From the NCBI GenBank assembly GCA_002371135.1, contig DFGB01000010.1, positions 41,344-49,491 of the forward strand: a stretch of DNA of 8,148 bases, read 5' to 3'. Below the pieces are notes generated by a model that was given only the letters and a program-made list of their open reading frames with translations, was not told the DNA's origin and did no database searches. Each line of letters starts with the position of its first letter. The first letter of the stretch is position 1. Shown one piece after another: positions 1-6,316 of this stretch. Position numbers and translations under genes: made by a program. This stretch comes from Verrucomicrobia bacterium UBA3761. Its GTDB lineage: Bacteria > Verrucomicrobiota > Kiritimatiellia > RFP12 > UBA1067.

Positions 1-57
1 TCTCTGCGATAAAAATCTATTGTATGGTAGTGTTTTGAAATATCAAATAACGATAGT

Positions 58-87
58 ATTATAGCACATTCCCATCGGGGTGTGCAA
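58..87 (-). promoter_or_regulatory. Leftward promoter downstream of dnaE
   Basis: On the minus strand: -35 TTGCAC (82-87), an 18-nt spacer and -10 TATAAT (58-63), preceded by TGC, which makes an extended -10 (TGCTATAAT). The predicted start is near 51-52. It reads out of the left edge. Positions 1-57 are AT-rich and contain no ATG on the minus strand, so the gene it serves starts beyond the window with a leader of at least 50 nt. The 1-134 stretch otherwise holds no gene that I can support. Consensus-based call. Confidence 0.6.
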
Positions 88-134
88 GAGGGCCAACCCC
101 TTGCCGGTTGAACATCCGGTTTTGGAGTTTCAGC

Positions 135-3100
135 TCAGGCCTCCCACGGTCTCGGAGGAGGCGGGAGGATGTAGATTTTGTCAGCCGGATTGTATGTCGT
201 GTCGCTTTGCGGGAAGAGTTTTGAAAGCCCCGAGAGGAATTCGACCGTGGTCGAAACGCGGAACGCGTCGCCGAGGTCGACAATCGCCGTCGTCCCGTCT
301 TTGAATACGATAGAAAGCTTGATGTTCAAGTGTCCGGGGTTCGCCGCGGCAAGCGCGCGAAGCGCCTCGATCTTTTTGACCGCATCCGGGTCGTCGCGCA
401 TTACTCTGATCGAGAGCGCCTTGGAAAGAGTCGCCATCGCGTTTTCCAGGGGATGCGCTTCCTTGATCGTGAAGCTCAAGTCGCCGAGGGAAGGATGCTC
501 GCGATTGATGTCCGACTTGTCGTAGTTTATCCTGTGCGAAATTTCGCCGGAGAGCATCACAAGCGTGTCGACGCGGTTTTCAATATTCTCGCAGCGCGCG
601 AAATTGTCCGCGAAGATCATCCCCTCGATCGTTCCCGTTCCGTCGTCGAGGCCGAGAATCGCCCACCTGCCTCCCATGGAGCCGTCGGGACGCGGCTTGC
701 CGGGACGTATGCTGCACGATGTCAGCGTGCCGATCATGCGCACGTCGAGGTGCGTGAGCATTAGTTTGTCCTTGGCCTTGGGGTTGCGCTTCTTTTTCCA
801 GCGATCGAGCTTGGAATCGGGAATCGCCTTGAGCATTTCATCGACTTTCTCCGTCACGGAGAAATCGCCCGCCTTGAATGTCGCCACCTCTGCGATGATG
901 CGCCTGCAACACTGGAGCGGATGCCCGGAGACGTAGACGCCGAGAAGATCGCGCTCGTTCTTGAGATCTTCGACAGCCGTCCACGGCGGAGTATCGACGA
1001 GGTCTGCATCCGTCTCATGACGCGGCGTATCTTCTTCGAGGAACTGGAACAGGCTCATCTGGTTGCTGTTCTTCTCCTTGACGCGCTGCTGCGCGCGCTT
1101 GACGAGATTCTCGATGTTGTTGAACAGCTTGGCCCGGTTGGGCTCTATGGTAGAGAACGCTCCAGTCCTCGTGAGATTTTCAAGAACGCGCTTGTTGACG
1201 GCGGGAGTGCCGGCAAGTCGCATGCAGAAATCGGTGAACGACGCGTAGTTGCCGTTCGCCTTGCGCTCTGCCACAATTGCGTCTGCGGCAAGTTCGCCCA
1301 CGCCCTTTATGCCGCCGAGGCCGTAGCGGATGCCCTTCGAGTCCGGCGTGGGGACGAAGCGCGAACCGGATTCATTGACATCCGGCAACTTCAGTTCAAG
1401 CCCGATTTCCTGCGCTTCTGCGACGAAGCCGGGGAGCTTGTCGAAGTTGCCGATTTCAGACGAGATTTGCGCGCACATGAATTCCGCCGGATAATGCGCC
1501 TTCATGTAGCCCGTCTGGTACGCCACCCATGCATAGCACACGGCGTGAGATTTGTTGAACGCATACGAAGCGAACGCCTCCCAGTCCGTCCATATCTTCT
1601 CGATCAGCTTTTTCGCCTCGGCCTCGTCCTTCCACTTGTCGATGCGGAATTCAGGATTTTCGAGACACCCCTTCTCGAACTTCGCCTTGAGTTCGTTCAT
1701 GATGTCCATGAGTTTCTTGCCCATCGCCTTGCGCAACTGGTCGCTTTGGCCCCGCGTGAAACCGGCAAGGAGGCGCGAAAGAAGCATCACTTGTTCCTGG
1801 TAGACCGTGACGCCGTAAGTATCGCTCAGATATTTCTCCATGAGCGGGTGGTCGTATGTGACAGGTTCTGTGCCCTGCTTGCGTCTGACGAACGTCGGGA
1901 TGTAGTCCATCGGGCCGGGGCGGTAGAGGGCGTTCATTGCAACGAGGTCGGCAAGACGCTCCGGCTGGAGGGCCATGAGCCACTTCTTCATGCCGTCGGA
2001 TTCGAACTGGAAAAGGCCGGTCGTCTCGCCGCGTCCAAAGAGCTCGTAAGTCGGCTTGTCGTCGTCGGGGATTTTGTCGGGATCGAGGTCGATGCCGCGT
2101 TCCTTCAAAAGCGCCGCGCACTCCTTTTCCACGGTCAGCGTCTTGAGGCCGAGGAAGTCCATTTTGAGAAGGCCGACAGGCTCGACGTAGTGACCGTCGT
2201 ATTGGGTAGTCAGGAGCTTGTCTTCATCGGCGGCGGCATCGTCCTTCTTGCCGCCCTTCTCCGGCGTCGGCATGACGGGGAGGGTCTCGATCAGCGGGTC
2301 GCGTGAAATGATGATGCCGCAGGCGTGGACGCCCGGTTGGCGGATGGAGCCTTCGAGCTTTGCCGCGCGTTCCAAGAGCTTGTGGACCGTAGGATCGTCG
2401 GAATTGAATGCGGCGTCGAGGTCCGGAGATTCCGCCCGCGCCTTCTTCAATGTGATCTTCGGCGTGTCCGGGACGAGGCCTGCGAGCTTGTTCGTGTCGG
2501 AAAGCGGGTAATCCATCACGCGCCCGACGTCCTTGATAGCGGATTTCGCGGCCATCTGGCCGAACGTGACGATGTGCGCCACATGGTCGGCGCCGTACTT
2601 TTTCGTCACGTAGTCGATCACCCGCTCGCGGCCGGAATCGTCGAAGTCGACGTCGATATCCGGCATCGAAATGCGGTCCGGGTTCAGGAAGCGTTCAAAG
2701 AGGAGGTCGTATTTCAGCGGGTCGACGTTCGTGATTCCGAGCGCATACGCCACGGCCGAGCCTGCGGCCGAACCGCGGCCCGGGCCCACCCACACTCCCA
2801 TGTTGCGCGCTGCGGCGATGTAGTCGTGCACGATGAGGAAGTAGCCGGGGAAGCCCATCGTGCGGATCGTATCTAGCTCGAACTGCACGCGCTCGCGCTT
2901 TTCTTCGTCCAGTTCCTCCCCCCAGCGCTTGTGCGCGCCATCCCATACAAGAGATGCGAGATACTCGGCCTCGAACTGGATTCGCACAACCTTGTCATAC
3001 CCGCCCAGCTTCGCGATGCGTCCCTCGGGATACATCGATGTCAGCGTCGGCTCGTCGTATTTCTCGCGTATCTGCTCCTCGGTGCCGAAGGACGCGGGGA

Positions 3101-4034
3101 TATCGAACTTCGGCATGATCGGGTCGCTATTGAGCTTGTATTCTTCTATCCTGTCTGCGACTTCGAGCGTGTTGCGGATGAACTCCGGATGCTCGGCGAA
3201 GAGTTGCGCCATCTCGTCGGCGGATTTGAAATACTCTTCGCCGGTGTATATCATGCGCTTTGTGTCGCTCATCTTGGCGCCGGTGGAAAGAGCGAGCAGG
3301 ACGTCGTGGCTGTCGTCGTCGTCTTTATCGAGGAAGTGGACGTCGTTCGTCGCTATGACGCGGATGTCGAGTTCCTTGCCGAGTTCTACCATCCCCTTCA
3401 CGACTTTAAGCTGCCGCTGGTAGAGCTCGCGGAATTCGAGCCGCGCATCGAGCGGCACGTCGTCGCCGGACTTGTTCGAACGGTGGAGCATCACTTCGAG
3501 CGAATAGTCGTCGCCGAAGAGATCTTTGTACCACTTGGCGATCCTGCGCGCCTCGTCCATGTTCTCGCGGATTATCGCGTCAGGGACTTCGCCGGCGACG
3601 CATGCCGCGCTGCAATGCAAGCCCTCGTGGTATTTTTCGAGGAGGTTGTGGTCGATGCGAGGACGCTGGTACTTGCCGTGGATGTGCGCCTCGGATATGA
3701 GGCGCACGAGGTTGAGATACCCCTGTTTGTTTTTCGCGTGGAGGCAGAGATGGAAGCGCTTTTCGTCCTTGTCGCGGGAAAGGTAGTCGCCCGTCGAAGT
3801 AACATACGCCTCGCATCCGAGAATCGGCTTTATCGCCGGCACTTCGGCAAAGGCCTTCTTCTTGGAATAGCATGCATCGTAGAAAGCCTTGAGCGCATAC
3901 AAATTGCCGTGGTCGGTAACGGCGATTGCGCGCATACCGGCCTTGCGCGCCTTCAAAATCAACGGATCAATCTGGCACTGCCCGTCAAGCAGCGAATACG
4001 TAGTATGCAAATGAAGATGGACAAATTCGTTCAT
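135..4034 (-). CDS. dnaE: DNA polymerase III subunit alpha (DnaE)
   Basis: Catalytic subunit of the replicative DNA polymerase, cytoplasmic, 1299 aa from the ATG at 4034. Seen: PHP domain at about 1-290, starting HLHLHTTYSLLDG (6-18), with DHGN (41-44) and NDVH (230-233). The C-family polymerase core follows, with GPGRGSAAGS (417-426), catalytic Asp459 and Asp461 in PDIDVDF, Asp626 in KMDFLGL, and YQEQVM (745-750). A likely sliding-clamp motif QMSLF lies at 992-996, an OB-fold at about 1095-1195 and a C-terminal domain to the end. It is longer than E. coli DnaE (1160 aa), with extra residues near 325-360, a charged Lys/Asp/Ala-rich insert near 591-606 and a basic stretch near 1075-1090. A longer reading from GTG 4103 is rejected: its extra 23 residues translate a heptamer repeat, and that GTG sits about at the predicted transcription start. 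No Shine-Dalgarno precedes the ATG. The gene has its own promoter and looks intact, without intein or frameshift. Confidence 0.98.
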   Translation of the reverse strand: MNEFVHLHLHTTYSLLDGQCQIDPLILKARKAGMRAIAVTDHGNLYALKAFYDACYSKKKAFAEVPAIKPILGCEAYVTSTGDYLSRDKDEKRFHLCLHAKNKQGYLNLVRLISEAHIHGKYQRPRIDHNLLEKYHEGLHCSAACVAGEVPDAIIRENMDEARRIAKWYKDLFGDDYSLEVMLHRSNKSGDDVPLDARLEFRELYQRQLKVVKGMVELGKELDIRVIATNDVHFLDKDDDDSHDVLLALSTGAKMSDTKRMIYTGEEYFKSADEMAQLFAEHPEFIRNTLEVADRIEEYKLNSDPIMPKFDIPASFGTEEQIREKYDEPTLTSMYPEGRIAKLGGYDKVVRIQFEAEYLASLVWDGAHKRWGEELDEEKRERVQFELDTIRTMGFPGYFLIVHDYIAAARNMGVWVGPGRGSAAGSAVAYALGITNVDPLKYDLLFERFLNPDRISMPDIDVDFDDSGRERVIDYVTKKYGADHVAHIVTFGQMAAKSAIKDVGRVMDYPLSDTNKLAGLVPDTPKITLKKARAESPDLDAAFNSDDPTVHKLLERAAKLEGSIRQPGVHACGIIISRDPLIETLPVMPTPEKGGKKDDAAADEDKLLTTQYDGHYVEPVGLLKMDFLGLKTLTVEKECAALLKERGIDLDPDKIPDDDKPTYELFGRGETTGLFQFESDGMKKWLMALQPERLADLVAMNALYRPGPMDYIPTFVRRKQGTEPVTYDHPLMEKYLSDTYGVTVYQEQVMLLSRLLAGFTRGQSDQLRKAMGKKLMDIMNELKAKFEKGCLENPEFRIDKWKDEAEAKKLIEKIWTDWEAFASYAFNKSHAVCYAWVAYQTGYMKAHYPAEFMCAQISSEIGNFDKLPGFVAEAQEIGLELKLPDVNESGSRFVPTPDSKGIRYGLGGIKGVGELAADAIVAERKANGNYASFTDFCMRLAGTPAVNKRVLENLTRTGAFSTIEPNRAKLFNNIENLVKRAQQRVKEKNSNQMSLFQFLEEDTPRHETDADLVDTPPWTAVEDLKNERDLLGVYVSGHPLQCCRRIIAEVATFKAGDFSVTEKVDEMLKAIPDSKLDRWKKKRNPKAKDKLMLTHLDVRMIGTLTSCSIRPGKPRPDGSMGGRWAILGLDDGTGTIEGMIFADNFARCENIENRVDTLVMLSGEISHRINYDKSDINREHPSLGDLSFTIKEAHPLENAMATLSKALSIRVMRDDPDAVKKIEALRALAAANPGHLNIKLSIVFKDGTTAIVDLGDAFRVSTTVEFLSGLSKLFPQSDTTYNPADKIYILPPPPRPWEA

Positions 4035-4085
4035 AAGAGGGAAGAGGGAAGAGGGAAGAGGAAAGAAGGAAGAGGAAAGAGGAAA
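4035..4085 (-). repeat. Seven tandem heptamers forming a pyrimidine-only 5' leader of dnaE
   Basis: On the plus strand, positions 4035-4083 are seven consecutive 7-mers: AAGAGGG three times, then AAGAGGA, AAGAAGG, AAGAGGA and AAGAGGA. Positions 4035-4085 are all A or G, so the dnaE transcript is C/U only for 51 nt and then reaches its AUG at 4034 with no gap. This leaves no place for a Shine-Dalgarno sequence. Heptamer short tandem repeats are known in cyanobacteria and some other bacteria; their role in general is unclear. The location between a good promoter and the start codon is seen directly; a role in translation or in variable spacing is inference. Confidence 0.9.
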
Positions 4086-4108
4086 TAGTATGCGCTTCGA
4101 CACCTTAG

Positions 4109-4137
4109 ATTATACCATTTCCGGCGATTTCTGGCAA
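4109..4137 (-). promoter_or_regulatory. Promoter of dnaE (sigma70 type)
   Basis: Minus-strand -35 TTGCCA (4132-4137), a 17-nt spacer and -10 TATAAT (4109-4114). The -10 is a perfect consensus match and the spacing is ideal. The predicted transcription start is near 4102-4104, about 70 nt upstream of the dnaE ATG. It reads into dnaE and lies after the glycosidase gene, so dnaE should be expressed independently of the upstream pair. Assigned from consensus only. Confidence 0.75.
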
Positions 4138-4151
4138 TGGCGCGAAATCGC
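4124..4151. promoter_or_regulatory. 8-bp inverted repeat enclosing the dnaE -35 box (possible operator)
   Basis: GCGATTTC (4124-4131) and its exact reverse complement GAAATCGC (4144-4151) are separated by 12 nt. The -35 hexamer of the dnaE promoter (4132-4137) lies in that gap, directly against the inner edge of one arm. A dimeric regulator bound here would block RNA polymerase. In a read-through RNA the same arms could pair as a hairpin. I do not recognise the motif as a known operator, and an 8-bp repeat could arise by chance. Confidence 0.35.
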
Positions 4152-4185
4152 ACAAGGAGGCGCGGCTTCAGCCGCGCCTCCTTGT
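4152..4185. terminator. Perfect 15-bp GC-rich hairpin between the glycosidase gene and dnaE
   Basis: Left arm 4152-4166 and right arm 4171-4185 pair without mismatch around a 4-nt loop (TTCA on plus, TGAA on minus). It lies about 40 nt past the glycosidase stop and 14 nt before the dnaE -35 box. By position it could end or stabilise the transcript of the upstream pair. No T-run follows the stem on either strand, so it is not a classical intrinsic terminator. It may instead be a dispersed REP-like palindrome or a 3' stabiliser. The hairpin is certain; the terminator role is a guess. Confidence 0.45.
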
Positions 4186-4209
4186 CACAAAAGCGCAGAT
4201 GCTTTGGAA

Positions 4210-4222
4210 TGGCAAATTGCCA
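4210..4222. repeat. Short palindrome just after the glycosidase stop codon
   Basis: TGGCAA and TTGCCA flank a single A (4210-4222), five nucleotides past the stop codon at 4227-4229. Offset arms TTTGG (4203-4207) and CCAAA (4220-4224) give an alternative pairing. With only 6-bp arms it is weak alone; it may be part of the 3' end of the glycosidase mRNA or a small protein-binding site. Low significance by itself. Confidence 0.3.
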
Positions 4223-4226
4223 AATG

Positions 4227-6308
4227 CTATCGCACTATTTCATAGAACATCCTGGCGCCGCGTGGCGAGGCAGTCCGGACTTCGAAGCAAAGCCGCCCAT
4301 CCTTGACACAAGCGGGGATTCGTTCTTTGCGCGCGCCGGACAAGGAAAGACCGAATACGGCATACTTCTCCGGCCTTTCGAGTTCGAGTTCGATTCTAGC
4401 GCTGCCGCTACGCGCAAGCGGACGGGTTCCCCACTCGAGGGTCGTCTTCATCTGCTCGTCGGCGTATTTGGCGCCATCCCCCTGCACGTCTGTCGCGTGG
4501 GTGAGGAGGATCCTCCGCGATTTAGGCAAGTCTGCGCCATCCAGCGAACTGACCCAAACCGTGGCCGGTGCGCCGGCGATCTCCACGCCGAGCGGGCCTG
4601 CCGCAATCGCGCCCGACGGCGCGAAACCGCCGCAAGTGCGCGGCGTTTCCATCGCAAACGAACCGCGCTCGCGGTCGAACCGCAACGCGCCCGCAGTGGG
4701 CAGTCCTGCCGCGGCGTCCTTCGCCGTTTCCCGCCGGTATGTGCACAAACCGCCCGCGCCCTCCGGCGAAAGACACGATCCCGTGCGCATCGACCACGCG
4801 ACGTCGCGCCATGATGGGCCTGCGTTGCGGACAGCGCTCTCGACGCTCTCGGGCGTATACCACAACGCCACGCCATCGCCGTACGGCTTCATGTCTCCAC
4901 GCAGGAAAAGACACATGCACGCTCTTTCGCCCGCTTGTGCAAGCGGATCGGAGGCGAGGTCGAAGTAGCCCGGGCTCTTCACATCTGCGTCGCCAAGAGC
5001 GTCGCGGCTGTGCGAATACGCAAAGCGCCACATGCCGTCCCATCCTTGCAACGCCGCCATCGCTCCGGTCAGAATCCCCCCCATGCCACGGTAGCGCCCG
5101 GGGCCGGAGAAATTCCACTCCGTCACCGTGAAAGGCTTTTCGAGCATTCTGACGAACGCCTGGAACGACGGCGGCACGGGCCTATCGCCGGCGAGCGGAT
5201 TCACATTAGGGCACTTGCTCGGTAGCGACCACGGTTTTTCCGGAAATGCAGGATGGTCGACGTAGAAATGGTCGTCGATATAGTCGTAGGCATCCGTCGC
5301 AAGCTGAAGCGCGGCGTAGTGGGGTCCGGAGTTGCCGTTCGTTACAAGCGCCTTGGCGCCGAGAGAGCGCAAATGCGCCTTCATTCTCGCGACCATCTTC
5401 GCTTCGAGTTCGCCCGTCCACATCGCCACCGCCGGATCTATGCCGCTGCAGTCCCACGGGAAATTCTCCGGCAGGCTGTCGGCCGAGACGCCTGGCGCGA
5501 ACGAAGGATCCGTCGCACGCTTGGCGGCGAGCCACTCGCGCCATGAAGCGAGAATCCGCGGGTCGTCCCTCACGCCGCGCTTCCAGCCCATGAAAAAGCC
5601 GCCTTCGTTCACGAGCGATATGAGCGCCAGCGCCGGCTCGTCCGCATACCGCCGCCCCGTGTATTTATTCACATGGCAAAGGAACTTCTCCGCATATGCG
5701 GCCCAGTTCCTGTAGGCCGGTTCGTAGACGGCGCAGAGCGCCTTGAAAAGCTGATTATCGACTACGCCGTCCCGGTCGACGCCGATCTGCCGCCACTCGA
5801 CGCGCCGCGATACATACAAATCGGTCGTGACGTACAGCCCCTCGCGAATCGCAGCGGCGACGAGATAGTCGAAGCGGTCCATCGCGACCGGGTCCAGAGC
5901 AAGGCCGTCCGCGCCGCCTTTGACCATCCCGCCGTCATGGTGATGAAGCCGTATGGCATTGTAGCCAAGGCGCTTGAATCGCGCGACGAGGACGTCCGCA
6001 AGGGCATGGTCCGGGAAGTTCGCCGTCCCGCAAAGGTTGACGCCATAGAAGCGCTGCGGTCTGCCAGGCAACTTTTCGAACTCGAAATGCCCTCCTGCGT
6101 TCTTCAGCCAGCCGTACTTCCCGGCGGGCGCGTCGGTGAAGCCGAGAAGAGAAAAGTCAAGAGCGCTTCCGGCCTCGATATCGCGATGGATTTCGAGCGG
6201 GATCCACTCCTCGCCCGCGCAAACAGTATACGGCGCGGCATCAATTGACATGGCGGCGGCAGCTGTCGCCGTCGCCGCCACGGCTGCAATTACGTGCAAT
6301 CTTGGCAT
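4227..6308 (-). CDS. Secreted clan GH-A glycoside hydrolase (GH5-like), substrate unknown
   Basis: Predicted exported retaining glycosidase, 693 aa from the ATG at 6308. Residues 1-25 look like a signal peptide: Arg3 and His5, an Ala/Val-rich core at about 7-20, then SIDAAP. Seen in order: an N-terminal beta-rich lead-in (about 28-90), then a TIM-barrel region with NAIRLHHHD (117-125), ISLVNEGG (230-237) and VTEWNFSGPGRY (395-406). By analogy with clan GH-A, Glu235 after Asn is the acid/base and Glu397 in TEW is the nucleophile. DDHFY at 345-349 resembles the usual substrate-lining strand. From about 475 the protein is beta-rich and includes LLTHATDVQ (601-609), likely an accessory beta-sandwich. 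Thirteen cysteines are present, but no lipobox. A GTG start at 6359 would overlap the upstream gene by 43 nt and bury the signal peptide, so ATG 6308 is preferred, although no Shine-Dalgarno is visible. The LamG gene ends 8 nt upstream, so an operon is likely. Family number and substrate cannot be assigned by eye. Confidence 0.85.
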   Translation of the reverse strand: MPRLHVIAAVAATATAAAAMSIDAAPYTVCAGEEWIPLEIHRDIEAGSALDFSLLGFTDAPAGKYGWLKNAGGHFEFEKLPGRPQRFYGVNLCGTANFPDHALADVLVARFKRLGYNAIRLHHHDGGMVKGGADGLALDPVAMDRFDYLVAAAIREGLYVTTDLYVSRRVEWRQIGVDRDGVVDNQLFKALCAVYEPAYRNWAAYAEKFLCHVNKYTGRRYADEPALALISLVNEGGFFMGWKRGVRDDPRILASWREWLAAKRATDPSFAPGVSADSLPENFPWDCSGIDPAVAMWTGELEAKMVARMKAHLRSLGAKALVTNGNSGPHYAALQLATDAYDYIDDHFYVDHPAFPEKPWSLPSKCPNVNPLAGDRPVPPSFQAFVRMLEKPFTVTEWNFSGPGRYRGMGGILTGAMAALQGWDGMWRFAYSHSRDALGDADVKSPGYFDLASDPLAQAGERACMCLFLRGDMKPYGDGVALWYTPESVESAVRNAGPSWRDVAWSMRTGSCLSPEGAGGLCTYRRETAKDAAAGLPTAGALRFDRERGSFAMETPRTCGGFAPSGAIAAGPLGVEIAGAPATVWVSSLDGADLPKSRRILLTHATDVQGDGAKYADEQMKTTLEWGTRPLARSGSARIELELERPEKYAVFGLSLSGARKERIPACVKDGRLCFEVRTASPRGARMFYEIVR

Positions 6309-6316
6309 ATCGCGCT

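Noticed and set aside
94..110. Possible dnaE terminator (CAACC / GGTTG, 7-nt loop)
   Set aside because: Only a 5-bp stem, and no T-run follows on the minus strand. Too weak to call.
921..2306. Plus-strand open frame of 461 codons opposite dnaE
   Set aside because: It lies wholly antisense to well-conserved dnaE sequence, and its product is a Val/Arg/Leu/Glu-rich string with no recognisable motif. Long antisense frames are expected in GC-rich genes with biased third positions.
4035..4085. CRISPR-like array
   Set aside because: The repeat unit is 7 bp with no spacers, and there are no cas genes in the window.
2931..4088. Plus-strand open frame of 385 codons opposite the dnaE 5' half
   Set aside because: Antisense shadow of the PHP and early polymerase region. 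Its C-terminus is only the translated heptamer repeat (Glu/Gly/Arg/Lys).
4035..4103. N-terminal extension of DnaE from GTG 4103
   Set aside because: The added residues are only a Phe/Pro/Leu/Ser translation of the heptamer tract. The GTG coincides with the predicted transcription start, and DnaE proteins normally begin just before HLHLHT.
4137..4814. Plus-strand frame of 225 codons starting in the intergenic region
   Set aside because: It starts at the edge of the dnaE -35 box, runs through the hairpin and then antisense to the glycosidase. No promoter or domain supports it.
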